Part shown: piece by piece, positions 8,520 to 18,541 of the stretch | Position numbering within the stretch: the first letter of the stretch is position 1 | Layout of the letters: each line of letters starts with the position of its first letter | NCBI GenBank assembly: GCA_963789165.1 | Contig: CAWBJP010000007.1 | Coordinates: 604,365-668,364, forward strand | DNA from: CAWBJP01 sp963789165 | Lineage (GTDB): Bacteria > Actinomycetota > Acidimicrobiia > IMCC26256 > BP-133 | Length of the DNA: 64,000 bases | Direction of reading: 5' to 3' | Translations under genes and position numbers: made by a program | Notes under the pieces: model-generated | What the model was told of the DNA's origin: nothing | Databases searched by the model: none | Seen by the model: the letters and a program-made list of their open reading frames with translations, nothing else

Positions 8520-11500
8520 CTACCGGCTGAAGGTAAGCCGCTCCAGCTCCCGGCGCGTCCGGACCAGCCACAGCGGCGCCTCGAACCGCTCGTGGAGATC
8601 GGCGGCCGCCCGGAGGTGCTGCTCGGCCTGGGCGTGGTCGCCCATGGTGGCGCTGAGGCGGCCCAGGTAGTAGGCGGTGCAGCCGGTGACAGCCGACGCC
8701 AGGACCCCGAAGTGCGTGGCGTAGGGCTGGAGCAGGTCGTAGAGCACCGCGGCGGACGCCTGATCTTCGAGGTCGCAGACAACGTCGGCCGCCATGTTGA
8801 GGAAGCCGAGCCACAACGGGTCCTTGGGGATGTCGAAGCCAACCTCCGCCAGCCGCCCGAGGAAGGTCCGGGCCTCGCGGTCCTGACCCAGCTGGTGATG
8901 GGCGGCGGCCAGGAGCGCGGCGGTACCGGGCACGGCCGGGAACCGGGCGTAGAGGTCTGACAGAGGCGGCTCCATCTCGCCGATCCGGCCCTGCTCGTAC
9001 CGGACGACGGCCTGCTGCATGACGAAGACCAGGCGGGCGTCGGGCTCGCCACCGGCCTCACCGATCTCCAGCACCTGCTGGACGAGGCCCTCGGCCTCCT
9101 CGATCCTCCCCGCCCGGAGCGAGTGCCCTGTGCTGACCCACCTGGACATGTAGCGCAGCGTGGGCTGACCGAGGTCGTCGGCCACCGCCCGAACCTGGCG
9201 GGCGAGCTCGACCCCGCCCTGAGTCCCGGTTTCGAGTGCCACCCGGGTCCGCAGGAACAGGGCGATGAATTGAACGAGCGGGTCGCCGAGCACGTCGGCC
9301 AGGCCGAGCAGCTCGTCGACGTTGGCCCGGCGCTCGGCCAGCGTGTCGGGGGCGTTGATGGCCCATGCCCGGGTCATCAGCACGTGGGCCAGGGTGACCG
9401 GCTCGCCAACGGAGCGCGCCATGCCTAACGCCTCATCGCTAAGACCGAAGCGGCGGACCCAGTTCGGGGCGAAGACGAGCTCCAGGGCGAGCATGGAGAG
9501 CAGCCGGGCCCGGACCGCCGAAGGGGCATCACCCACCGCCGCCAGGGCATCTTCGAACATGGCCACGCGGTCCGAGTCGACCGACCCGCCGGAGCTCCAG
9601 TACACCCCCCGGTTGTTGGCCAGCGCGGCCCGGGCCAGAGCGTCGGTGTCGCCCCGGGCCCGGGCCAGGGCGAACGCCTCGAACAGGGTCTCCCGCGACG
9701 ACTGATCGCCGGCTCGGCGTTGCGCCTCTCCCAGCGCGATGAGCAGCTCGAGCCGCACGGCGTCGTCACCTGGGGGGCCGGCGACGGTGAGCAGATCGAG
9801 GGCGGACCGGTAGTAGCTGACGGCCTCGTCGTGGGCCAGCTTGGCCAGCGCCCGGTCACCGGCGCGGGTGGCGTACTCGACCGCCCGGGCCGTCTCGGTG
9901 GCCGGCGCCGAGGCACGGGCCCAGTGGTGAGCCAGCGCCGGCAGATGGTCATCGAGGCGACCGGCGTAGCGCTCCTCGATCCCCTCGGCCACACGGCGGT
10001 GCAGCGACACCCGCCGGGCCGTGGTCAGCTCGTCGTAGAGCGTCGCCCGCACCAGGGCGTGACTGAAGCGGCACCGGGGCACGGTTCCCGGGACCTCGAC
10101 CAGGAGCCGGGTGGCGACCGCCTCCTCCAGGGCGGCGAGGACGGCGTCCTCGGTGAACTGGCCGGCGGCTTCGACCAGGGCCGGCTCGAACTCGAGGCCG
10201 ACGACCGAAGCGCAGGCCAGGACCCGGTTGGCCTCGCCGGAGAGCCGCGACAGCCGACGGCCGACCACGTCCCGGACACCCTCGGGAATTCCCAGGTCGT
10301 CGATGGCGGACGTCAGCACCCAACGGCCGCCCCGCTCCTCGAGGGCCTTCGACTCGGCCAGGTGCCGCAGGACCTCCGTCACGAAGAAGGCATTGCCTTC
10401 CGTCTCCCGCCACACCACCCGCGCCAGCTCGTCGCCCTCCTCGTCGAGCTCGTGTCCCGCCGCCCGCTCCAGAAGGTTGGTCACGGCGGGAACGTCCAGG
10501 CCGCTGAGCGGCAGGCGCTCGGCCGCCTCCAGGCGCGGCACGTCGGCCAGCAGCTCGGCCAGGGGATGGCCCCGGCCGACGTCGGTGTCCCGGTAGGTGC
10601 CCACCACCAGCAGGCGGAAGGTCTCCGGAGAGCGGATCACGTGCCGGAGCAGCAGCAGGGTGGGTTTGGCCGCCCACTGCAGGTCGTCGAGCACGAGGAG
10701 GACGGGCGCCTCGGCCGAGACGGCCGACAGCCAGGCGGCCACGGCGTCGAAGAGCCGGTAGCGCTCCGTCTCGGGGTCCGACCGCAGGACCTCGGGCAGG
10801 CCGGGAACGAGGTCCGTCAGCTCGGGAACGAGGCGGGCGAGCTCGCCGGCGTGGCGGCCGAGGGGGGCTTCGGGCCGGTGCGTCACCTGGTGCCGGAACG
10901 CCTCCACGAAGGGTTGGTACGGCACCCCCAGGTCCTCGTCGCAGCGTCCGGCCAGGACCAGCGGACCCCGGCCGTGCAGGGCGTGGGCCAGCTCGGTGGC
11001 CAGACGGGTCTTGCCGACCCCGGGTTCGCCGCCCACCAGGACCAGACGCCGGTCGCCGGCCTCCACCGCCTTCCACAGTTGCCGCAACCGCTCGAGCTCG
11101 TCCTCCCGGCCGACGAAGATCCGGCCCGCCCCCACGAGCAGCGGCGGAAGGGGAACGGGGGCCGGCGCGCCGGGGAGGGGCGCCCAGGCGACCTCGCACA
11201 CCGCCAGCGGTTCCGGCAGACCCTTCAGCTCCAGCGTGCCCAGGTCGGTGAAGGTCGCTCCCGACCGGGACCCGCCCACCATGCGCACCACCGCGGTGGC
11301 GTAGATCCGCCCCGCCCCGGCCGCCGCCACCAGGCGGGCCGCCTCCACCACCGGCGTCCCGAAGACATCCCCGCCCTCGAAGCTGACGTCCCCAAGGGCG
11401 ACGCCAACCCGCACCGCCAGCCGCACCCCGGAGTCACGGGCCTGGCCATCCGTCGCCTGCTGGATGGCCACGGCCGCCCGGACGGCATCGGCGGCGGCGG

Positions 11501-11702
11501 CGAAGGTGGCAAGCAGGCCGTCCCCGGTGTTCTTGATCTCCTCACCATCGTGGGCGACGACGGCGCGGCGCAGCCGGGCGAAGTGCTCGGAACGCAACTC
11601 GTCGTACGACAGCTCCCCCAACCGCGTCATGAGCGCGGTCGAACCCACCAGGTCGGTGAACAACACAGTCACGGTCCCGCTCGTCCGCCCCGGCCGGCTC
11701 AC
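8520..11702 (-). CDS. Class III cyclase-domain / AAA ATPase / TPR regulator
   Basis: 1060 residues with a GTG start at 11702. Residues 10-180 are a class III nucleotidyl cyclase domain: metal-binding aspartates in 'VLFTDLVGST' and 'NTGDGLLATF' are present. In the position of the usual V-N-x-A-A-R motif the sequence reads 'PVVEAARL', so the transition-state asparagine is missing and only the arginine remains; cyclase activity is doubtful. Residues about 200-480 form an ORC/AAA ATPase with Walker A 'GGEPGVGKT' and Walker B 'VLLVLDDLQW'. The rest is TPR-like helices. There is no DNA-binding domain at the end, so it is more likely a signalling scaffold than a transcription factor. This architecture is widespread in actinobacteria and mycobacteria. 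The 5' end overlaps the tail of the AI-2E gene upstream. Confidence 0.8.
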   Translation of the reverse strand: MSRPGRTSGTVTVLFTDLVGSTALMTRLGELSYDELRSEHFARLRRAVVAHDGEEIKNTGDGLLATFAAAADAVRAAVAIQQATDGQARDSGVRLAVRVGVALGDVSFEGGDVFGTPVVEAARLVAAAGAGRIYATAVVRMVGGSRSGATFTDLGTLELKGLPEPLAVCEVAWAPLPGAPAPVPLPPLLVGAGRIFVGREDELERLRQLWKAVEAGDRRLVLVGGEPGVGKTRLATELAHALHGRGPLVLAGRCDEDLGVPYQPFVEAFRHQVTHRPEAPLGRHAGELARLVPELTDLVPGLPEVLRSDPETERYRLFDAVAAWLSAVSAEAPVLLVLDDLQWAAKPTLLLLRHVIRSPETFRLLVVGTYRDTDVGRGHPLAELLADVPRLEAAERLPLSGLDVPAVTNLLERAAGHELDEEGDELARVVWRETEGNAFFVTEVLRHLAESKALEERGGRWVLTSAIDDLGIPEGVRDVVGRRLSRLSGEANRVLACASVVGLEFEPALVEAAGQFTEDAVLAALEEAVATRLLVEVPGTVPRCRFSHALVRATLYDELTTARRVSLHRRVAEGIEERYAGRLDDHLPALAHHWARASAPATETARAVEYATRAGDRALAKLAHDEAVSYYRSALDLLTVAGPPGDDAVRLELLIALGEAQRRAGDQSSRETLFEAFALARARGDTDALARAALANNRGVYWSSGGSVDSDRVAMFEDALAAVGDAPSAVRARLLSMLALELVFAPNWVRRFGLSDEALGMARSVGEPVTLAHVLMTRAWAINAPDTLAERRANVDELLGLADVLGDPLVQFIALFLRTRVALETGTQGGVELARQVRAVADDLGQPTLRYMSRWVSTGHSLRAGRIEEAEGLVQQVLEIGEAGGEPDARLVFVMQQAVVRYEQGRIGEMEPPLSDLYARFPAVPGTAALLAAAHHQLGQDREARTFLGRLAEVGFDIPKDPLWLGFLNMAADVVCDLEDQASAAVLYDLLQPYATHFGVLASAVTGCTAYYLGRLSATMGDHAQAEQHLRAAADLHERFEAPLWLVRTRRELERLTFSR

Positions 11703-12873
11703 GCCACGCCCCCTCCCCCCGAGCGACTGGAACCATCCTGGACGGAGACGAGCACGGCATCAACATCGTCAAGAACGGCCCCGGCGCCGGCGGAGGAGCT
11801 CCCGCCAGCGCCGCCACGGGGGCTCGGGCTCGCTTGGGTTCCCGGACCTTGCCCCAGCGGAGCTCGAGGTACAGGGCCTTGGTCGCGCCGACCAGGGGCG
11901 TGGCCACCAGCGCGCCGGGGATGCCGGCGGCGGCGGCGCCGATGAGGGCGGCCAGCATGGTGGCCGGGGCCGAGAGGTTGACCGCCTCACCCACGATGGC
12001 GGGCTGGATGATGTGGTTCTCGATCTGCTGGTAGACGAGATAGATGACGAGGCAGGCCAGGCCGGTGCTGACGCCCTTGGACAGGGCCAGGAGGACGAAG
12101 AACCCGCCACCGAGCAGGCCACCCACCTGGGGGATGAGGTTGACCACCAGCATCCACAGGGCGGCGGCCGGCGCCAGGGGCACGTGGAAGGCGAGGCCGA
12201 GCGCCAGGATGAAGGTGGCGCCGAGGGCGGCGACCAGCAAGGAGCCCGAGAAGTAGGCGCCGATGGTGCGGTAGAAGACCCGCCCCACCCGGACGGCCTG
12301 CGGCTCGATGCGGTCGGGGATGGCGGCCCGCAGCCGGCGGACCAGCTGTTCGCCGTCGACGAGCACGGCCAGGCCGACCAGCACCACGATGAGGCCGGAC
12401 ACCACCCCGTCGAGGATGCCCCGGGCCGCCCGGGTGACCGCATCGGTGTCGATCCGGGCGGGCAGGTCCTCGGCCCACTGCCGCACCTTGAAGCCGGCGC
12501 CCGCGTCCCGCAGCCACCCCCCCACCAGCGGGAGGTCGTAGAGCTGCTCCACGGTCTCGGGCAGCTCCCGCCCGAACCGCCGGGCCTGGTCGAGGGCGGG
12601 GGGACCGAGGACGAGCACGAGCACGGCGAACAGCGCGGCCACGGCGGAGCCGACCATGGCCACCGCGGTGGCCCTCGACACGCCCCGGGCCGCCCGCACC
12701 CGCACCACCACGGGATCGAGGGCGAAGGCGAGGAGGACGCCGACGCCCACCTTGGTGACGCTGTCGGGGACGTTGCGGAGGAAGGCGACCAGCAACATGC
12801 CGAGGAAAAGGCTGACGGCGATCCAGGCCCCGGACCGCAGATCGAGGCGGAGGAGCCGGGGTTCCGCGGACAT
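11542..12873 (-). CDS. AI-2E family transporter-like membrane protein
   Basis: Start taken at ATG 12873 ('MSAEPRLLRLDLRSGAW') because the frame upstream is low-complexity shadow sequence. Several hydrophobic helices are visible: 'AVSLFLGMLLVAFL', 'AAVAALFAVLVLVLG', 'GILDGVVSGLIVVLVGLAV' and 'LLGGGFFVLLAL'. The order matches the AI-2E/PerM (UPF0118) family: two helices, a soluble middle, then a hydrophobic block with 'NLIPQVGGLLGG' and a late 'QPAIVGEAVNLSAPATMLA'. Members export small molecules or act as Na+/H+ antiporters; the substrate here is unknown. The family-like part ends near 11780; the frame then runs on to 11542, overlapping the cyclase gene by 161 bp, so the true C-terminus may lie earlier, hidden by an indel. 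Confidence 0.8.
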   Translation of the reverse strand: MSAEPRLLRLDLRSGAWIAVSLFLGMLLVAFLRNVPDSVTKVGVGVLLAFALDPVVVRVRAARGVSRATAVAMVGSAVAALFAVLVLVLGPPALDQARRFGRELPETVEQLYDLPLVGGWLRDAGAGFKVRQWAEDLPARIDTDAVTRAARGILDGVVSGLIVVLVGLAVLVDGEQLVRRLRAAIPDRIEPQAVRVGRVFYRTIGAYFSGSLLVAALGATFILALGLAFHVPLAPAAALWMLVVNLIPQVGGLLGGGFFVLLALSKGVSTGLACLVIYLVYQQIENHIIQPAIVGEAVNLSAPATMLAALIGAAAAGIPGALVATPLVGATKALYLELRWGKVREPKRARAPVAALAGAPPPAPGPFLTMLMPCSSPSRMVPVARGEGAWREPAGADERDRDCVVHRPGGFDRAHDAVGGAVVRRVAFRALRPAAPRRRRPRW

Positions 12874-12985
12874 CCCTCCGTCGGCGTCGGGCACGGCACT
12901 TCCCTTCCCGCCGGGACGGCGCCCCGGGCTGCTCCGGCCCGCGGGCCCCCGACCCACGGTCCGGCCGTGGCTATCGTACGGACCC

Positions 12986-14146
12986 GTGGCACCGGCCGGA
13001 CGGACGTTGGGGGTGACGGTCGGACCCCAGGCGATGGCCGTGGTGCTGGGCGCGGTGGCCACCGCCACCGTCGCCTTCGGGGTGGCCACCGCCGCCCGGC
13101 GCACACTGGGGTGGGCCGTGGCCTGCGCGGTGGTGGCGTCGCTGATGGCTCCCTTCGTCTCCGTCCTCCACCGGTGGCTGCCCCGGGCTCTGGCCGTCGG
13201 CCTGGTGCTGCTGGTGGTGGGCGTGGCCGGGATCAGCGTGGCCGGCGGCGTGCTGCGTGACCTCGACACCCAGTTCGACCGGCTCCAGCGCGAGGCACCC
13301 CGGGCCGCCGCCCAACTGGAGCGGTCGGAGCGGATGGGCGGGCTGGCCCGCGACTTCCGGCTCCAGGAGCGGGTCACCGAACTGATCGACCGGATCCGGG
13401 ACCCGACCAGCGGCCTGGCCGCCGAGGTGCCTTCCCGGGCCAGCACCTTCTTCCTGTGCGCCATCCTCACCGCCTTCTTCGTCTCCTGGGGTCCACGGGT
13501 GGCCCGCTCCGCCGTCAAGCAGCTGCCCGACCCGCGGCTGCAGGCCCGGGTCCGGGAAGTGGTCGGCGCCGGGTTCGCCCGGGCGCAGCGCTACGCCCTG
13601 GCCTCGGTCGGCCGGGCGGTGGTGGCGGGGCTGGCGGCGTGGACCCTGTGCCGGGTGGAGGACGTGCCCGCCTCCGTCGTCCTGGCCGTGACGGTGGGGG
13701 CTCTCAGTGTCATTCCCGGCTTCGGCATCCTGGTCGGATCGCTGCCCGCCCTCATGCTCGAGGCGGGACTGGGTAGCGGAGCCGGGGCCCTGCGGCTGGC
13801 GGCGGCCTTCGCCGTCCTGGAGGTGATCGACGGGATCGTGCTGCGCCGGGTGGTCGCCCCCTGGTCGCTCAGCGTCGGTCCCGCGGCCATCCTCATCGCC
13901 CTCGTGGTGGGCTTCGAGGTCTACGGCGTGGGCGGGGCCTACTACGGGGCGGCGCTGGCCGTCTTCGGGGTCGCGCTGCTCGATGCCGCCGGCGAGTCGA
14001 CCCCGACCCGGGTTACCGCGCCCGGCGGCGACCCGGAGACGGCGGTCAGGTCGGCGCCGGCGCGGGATGTGGGGCGGCGGCGTGCCCGCCACCGGCGGGT
14101 AGCCGGCTCACGGAGAGGGCGGCGGCCACCGCGCCCGCCAGGATGA
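12986..14146 (+). CDS. AI-2E/PerM-like multipass membrane protein
   Basis: GTG at 12986 ('VAPAGRTLGVTVGPQAMA') is the first in-frame start after shadow sequence; it lies 113 bp from the divergent AI-2E gene. 386 residues. Hydrophobic segments include 'LPRALAVGLVLLVVGVAGI', 'ASTFFLCAILTAFFVSW', 'VLAVTVGALSVIPGFGILVG' and 'AAILIALVVGFEVYGVGGA'. The middle contains a charged helical stretch (about residues 95-160). The late block 'LSVIPGFGILVGSLPALML' aligns with the PerM-type 'IPxxG' region. It looks like a diverged partner of the gene opposite. The end overlaps the convergent MFS gene by 101 bp, which may reflect a missed indel near the stop. Confidence 0.7.
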   Translation: MAPAGRTLGVTVGPQAMAVVLGAVATATVAFGVATAARRTLGWAVACAVVASLMAPFVSVLHRWLPRALAVGLVLLVVGVAGISVAGGVLRDLDTQFDRLQREAPRAAAQLERSERMGGLARDFRLQERVTELIDRIRDPTSGLAAEVPSRASTFFLCAILTAFFVSWGPRVARSAVKQLPDPRLQARVREVVGAGFARAQRYALASVGRAVVAGLAAWTLCRVEDVPASVVLAVTVGALSVIPGFGILVGSLPALMLEAGLGSGAGALRLAAAFAVLEVIDGIVLRRVVAPWSLSVGPAAILIALVVGFEVYGVGGAYYGAALAVFGVALLDAAGESTPTRVTAPGGDPETAVRSAPARDVGRRRARHRRVAGSRRGRRPPRPPG

Positions 14147-15470
14147 GGGCGAACACCGCCCGGCCGGTGGGGTCGCCGGCGGCCGCCAGCAGGCTGGAGC
14201 CGAGGATGGAACCGAGATAGCGGCTGGTGGCGTAGACGCCGCTGGCCGCCCCCGACTCCTCGGGCGCCACCGCGTCGAGGGCGGCGGCCTGCATGGCCGA
14301 TGAAGCCAGGGCCAGGCCCGCCCCCGTCACCATCAGCGCCGGAACCAACAGGGCCAGGGCGATGTCGGCGCCCGCCAGCGGGAGGGGCAGCCAGCCCGGC
14401 GACCATGAGGCACATCCCGATGACGGCCGGGATGCGCCGGCCCACGCGGTCGGCCAGGCGGCCCCCGACGGGGACGAGCACCATGAAGGCCAGCGCCGGG
14501 GCGGACAGCACCAGGCCGGTGCCGAGCCCGCTGGACCCCGGCCGGTCCTCCAGCGCCAGCGGCACCACGATGAGCGTGAGGTACCAGGCCAGGTTGCCGA
14601 AGCCGATGCCGGCGTTGGCCGCCGCGAACGCCGGTCGGGTGAAGAACCGGGGCTGCAGCACGGGGTCCGGATGGGCCAGCTCCCGGCGCACGAGCAGGAT
14701 GCCCGCCCCGACCACTACCGGCAAGCCGGCCAGGAGCAGCAGGGGTGACCCGTCGGAGTGGGTGGAGACGTTGACCAGGCCGGCGGTGATGACCAGCAAC
14801 GCCGTCCACCCCAGCGCACCGGCCAGGTCGAAGGGGCCCGCCCGCTCGGGCACCGGCGCCGGCCGGATCCGCCGGGCCAGCAGCAGGGCGGGGCCGGCCA
14901 CGGCCAGGTTGACCAGGAAGACCGAGCGCCACCCGGCGAGGTCGACCAGGATCCCGGACAGCGGCGGGCCCACCGCCACGGAGACGGACAGGACCGAGCC
15001 CACCACCGCGAAGCGGCTGGCCACCCGACCCGGAGGGGCTGACTGGCGCAGCATGGCCCACCCGTTGGGGAAGGCGCCGGCGATCGCCACCCCCTGTCCC
15101 ACCCGGAAAGCGGTCAGCAGCGAGCAGGGTCGGTGCGAGCGGCGGCGCCCACCGTGGCCACCATGAAGGCCAGCAGGGCGCCGATGAAGATCTTGCGGTG
15201 CCCGAAGCGGTCGCCGAGCTTGCCGGCCGGGGTCTGGAGGGCGGCGACGGCGATGAGGTAGCTGGTGATCAGCCAGCCGCCGGCGGACAGGTCGGCCGAG
15301 AAATCGTCGAGGATCTCGGGCAGGGCCACCAGCAACATGGTCGAGTTGAGGGGCGCCAGGCAGGCGCCGAGCGCCACCGCCACGAGCACCCGCCTGTCGG
15401 CGCGGTCGGCCCGGTCGGGCGGGTCAGGGGTGCTCCCTCGTCGGACAAAACCACGTCCTCCTCGGGACAC
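14046..15470 (-). CDS. MFS drug-efflux-type transporter, two frameshifts
   Basis: Reading three frames in turn gives one full MFS protein of about 470 residues. Frame 1 from GTG 15470 holds the first helices and the signature 'APLNSTMLLVALPEI' and 'GKLGDRFGHRKIF'. It shifts near 15115-15128 (one base lost) into 'TAFRVGQGVAIAGAF', then 'RFAVVGSVLSVSVAVGPPLSG' typical of 14-helix DHA2 pumps. It shifts again at the G run 14394-14397 into 'VPALMVTGAGLALASSAMQ' and the end at 14046. Gene order and motif order are complete, so error is more likely than decay. DHA2 pumps export drugs or lipids with protons. The 5' end is 22 bp downstream of the PEP-utilising gene stop, suggesting co-transcription. 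Confidence 0.75.
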
Positions 15471-15492
15471 GCCCTGCCCCTCCCTCCCTCGT

Positions 15493-17229
15493 CTACCCAA
15501 TGATCCGGACGACTCCGGCGTCGCCGTCGACTTCGACGGCCGCGCCGTCGGGGATGCGGTCGGTGCCGTCACCGGTGCCGACGACGGCCGGCATGCCGTA
15601 CTCCCGGGCCACCACCGCGCAGTGGGAGAGGACACCGCCGGTATCGGTCACCACCGCGGCCAGGGTGGCGAACAACGGTGTCCAGGGCGGCGTGGTCGTC
15701 TCGGCCACCAGGACGTCGCCCGGTGCCAGGCGGTCGGCCTCGTCCAGGCTCCGGACGATCCGGGCCACACCCCGGACCCGCCCGGGCGAACCCGGGTGAC
15801 CCCGGACCACATCCGGAGGTTCGGCCTCGGCGTCGGGTTCGGGCGTGCCGTACATCCGGCCGTTGAACTTCCCCATCGACCGCATGAACGGGTCGGGTGG
15901 GATCCCGGGAGGCGGGGGTGGCAGGGGCGTGCCGAGCTGCTCGGGGGGGCGGACGGCGGCGAAGTGCTCCATCTCGGCCCGCCGGGCCTCGACCAGCGCC
16001 CGGCGGTCGGGGGTCCGGTCGGCCGTCACCGTCTCCACCAGCTCGTCGAGGGTGAGGAAGAAGACGTCGGTGGGGACTTCGAAGGCGACGGGGACGAGGC
16101 GCCAGCCCAGCTCACACAGCACGCGCCGGACCTTGTAGGCGGACCGGAAGTCGATCCAGAACCCGTGGTCCTCGGTGATGACCACGCCGGTGGAGGCGGC
16201 GGCCAGGAGGAACTCGAAGCGCTCGCGGTCCTCGGGCGGACAGCCCATGAGCTGTTGCCGCACCTGGACCCGGGCCTGCTCCCGCTCGGCGGCCAGGTCC
16301 TGCTGAGCCCGGGCCGGGTCCTCGTCGTCGGGTTGCGCGACGTAGGCCCGGAGCCGGTCGAGGACGGGGGTGGGATCCTCCACCCACGACGGGCGGTCGC
16401 AGATCGAAGAACTTGTCGCCCCGCTGGCCGTAGTCCTCCAGGTAGCGGCGCAGCAGCACCAGAAACTCGGTTCCCTCCGGCGTGGCGGCCAGGGCGGCCA
16501 GGGCGTCGGTGGTGCTCGGCCACCGGCTCACCAGGGTGGCCAGCACCCCGGGCTGCTCCCGCACCGTCCGCGACAGTTTCCAGAGGGCGTGTCCCACCTC
16601 CACCGTCTTGTTGGGGAAGCCGGACACGAGCCGGTACGCATCGAAGGCGCCGTGGCACCCTCGTCGGCCAGCAGCCGGCGGTGGAGCTCGTCGAGCTCGG
16701 AGATGGCGACGTAGGCGGGGAAGACGGCCAGGAAGTGCAGCTCCATGAGCCGGGCGAAGCGGGCCAGGGTGTCCTCGAGGTGGCCGAGGAGCTCGGGCAT
16801 CGTCGCCGCCGGCAGGTCGAACGCCTCCCAGGCAGCCAGATGGAGGTGGATCTCGGGGAGGTACTCGCGCTCCCAGTTGTCGTGGATCCGGGCCATGGCC
16901 CCGTCCAGGGCCGCCTGCGAGCGGGCCCCGGCGGCCGCCATCTCCTCGGGCGGCACAGCCGGCGGCGGGGCCGCCCCCATGTAGAAGTAGGTGTTGATCC
17001 GCCGCATGGCGATGTCCCGCAGGGGGGCGGCCAAGGCCCGGGCGGCGGCCATGAACCCGGAGGGGAACGCCGCCTCCATCACCGAGAAGGCCAGGGGCGT
17101 CACCGGGTCGGGCCAGTGCATCCGGTCCCGCATCCACAGCCGGGCCTCGTCGGCCGGGTCGGGCCACTCCACGGGAAAGTCGTCCGGCACGGGCAGGGGC
17201 CCGGCCGGCGTCAACGGGGTCGTGGGCAC
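15493..17229 (-). CDS. PEP-utilising swivel-domain protein, two frameshifts
   Basis: Three frames joined give about 578 residues. They start at ATG 17229 ('MPTTPLTPAGPLPVPDDFP'), shift near 16646-16662, shift again near 16388-16402, and end at 15493. The last 90 residues are a clear PEP-utilising mobile domain: 'DTGGVLSHCAVVAREYGMPA' with the phosphorylatable histidine after 'GGVLS'. This domain swings a phosphohistidine between sites in PEP synthase, pyruvate phosphate dikinase and rifampin phosphotransferase. The first 400 residues are helical and lack the ATP-grasp domain, resembling the region between ATP-grasp and swivel parts in rifampin-phosphotransferase-like proteins. The phosphate source or partner is therefore unclear. 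Confidence 0.75.
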
Positions 17230-17325
17230 AAAGGGCCTCCCAGCCGATGTTCTCTGACTGGCAACCTACCGTTCACCTCGGGGTCGTCCCAAGGCGACGA
17301 CCCGATTCCCCGGGGCGCCTGCCGC

Positions 17326-18525
17326 TCAGCTCGCCTGGTCGGGGTCGGTCAGGGACGGGCTCTCCCGGGCTTCGGCCTCGGCCCGGGACACGACCTCGCG
17401 CAGGGGGAGGCCGGTGCGCCGGGCCACCCGGGCGGCGTCCTCGTACTCCACCTTGACCCGGCGGGCCGCCCGCTTGATCCGGATCGGCATCCCCTCCACC
17501 TCGACCTCCTCCACCGAGCGGGCGAAGGGCCAACGCTCCAGCTGGGAGATGCGCACCCCCAGCGTCCCCGTCTCGTGGGCGAGCAGGTCGCGCATGCGGG
17601 GCGCGTCGGGCAGGTGGCACAGCAGCGCCACGATCACCCCCGGCCGCCCCTTCTTCATCGTCACGGCCGTGGTCCAGGCGTCGAGGGCGCCGGCGTCGAG
17701 GGCGGCGTCCACGGCGTGGGCCACCACCTCCCCGGAGACGTCGTCGAGGTTGGCTTCGAGGAGGGCGAGCGGCTGGCCGGGGGTCGCCTCGGCCCCTCCT
17801 CCGGCGCCTACCGCCTCACCCACGGCCAGATGGAGGAGGTTGGGCATGGCTTCGATGTCCTTCGTCCCGGCCCCGAAGCCGGCGCTGAGCAGGCGCATCG
17901 GCGGCAGGGGCCCGAAGCGGTGGCACAGACCGGCGAGGAGCGCGGCCCCCGTCGGGGTGGTGAGCTCCACGTTCAGGTCGACGCCGGCCAGGGGCGCGCC
18001 CCGGAGCAGGTCGACCACCGCCGGGGCCGGGTTGGGCAGCATGCCGTGCGCGGTGCGCACCATCCCGGTGCCCACCGCCACGGGCGAGGCCGTCACCTCG
18101 TCGACCCCCAGGGTCTCGAGCGCGGCGCAGGTCCCCACCACGTCGACGATGGCATCGATGGACCCGACCTCGTGGAAGTGGACCTGTTCCAACGGACGGC
18201 GGTGCAGGCGGCCCTCCGCCTCGGCCAGAACCCGGAACACCCGCCCGGACCGGTCCCGGACCCGGTCGGGGAGGCGGGCCTCCTCCAGCAGGCCGGCGAT
18301 GTGCGAGTAGGTGCGGGCCACGGTGTCCTCCTTGGCCTCCACCACGGCCCGGGTGGCGGCCAGACCGCCGCGCAGCACCGGTTCGGTGGACAGACCCCAG
18401 CCCCGCACCGGGAGCCGTCCCAGAATCTCGCGCACCTCGTCCAGCGGGGCCCCGGCGTCGAGACAGGCCCCCAGCGCCATGTCCCCGGCGATCCCGGCGA
18501 AACAGTGGAACCAGGCTGTGATCAT
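17326..18525 (-). CDS. larC: Nickel-pincer cofactor biosynthesis protein LarC
   Basis: Starts at ATG 18525 ('MITAWFHCFAGIAGDMALGA'), the conserved N-terminus of LarC; the in-frame codons upstream belong to a repeat. 399 residues, single frame, so the LarC1 and LarC2 parts are fused without the programmed frameshift used by some firmicutes. Typical motifs: 'VHFHEVGSIDAIVDVVG' (metal site), 'NPAPAVVDLL', 'TPTGAALLAGL' and 'GVRISQLERWPFARS'. LarC inserts nickel into the pyridinium-thioacid nucleotide made by LarB and LarE, giving the cofactor of lactate racemase and related enzymes. larB is directly upstream (25-bp gap). larE and larA are not in this window. Confidence 0.92.
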   Translation of the reverse strand: MITAWFHCFAGIAGDMALGACLDAGAPLDEVREILGRLPVRGWGLSTEPVLRGGLAATRAVVEAKEDTVARTYSHIAGLLEEARLPDRVRDRSGRVFRVLAEAEGRLHRRPLEQVHFHEVGSIDAIVDVVGTCAALETLGVDEVTASPVAVGTGMVRTAHGMLPNPAPAVVDLLRGAPLAGVDLNVELTTPTGAALLAGLCHRFGPLPPMRLLSAGFGAGTKDIEAMPNLLHLAVGEAVGAGGGAEATPGQPLALLEANLDDVSGEVVAHAVDAALDAGALDAWTTAVTMKKGRPGVIVALLCHLPDAPRMRDLLAHETGTLGVRISQLERWPFARSVEEVEVEGMPIRIKRAARRVKVEYEDAARVARRTGLPLREVVSRAEAEARESPSLTDPDQAS

Positions 18526-18541
18526 GGCTCTTCGCCTGGCG

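Noticed and set aside
9720..11945. A 741-codon plus-strand frame opposite the cyclase/AAA gene
   Set aside because: Pure shadow of the minus-strand gene with no recognisable domain.
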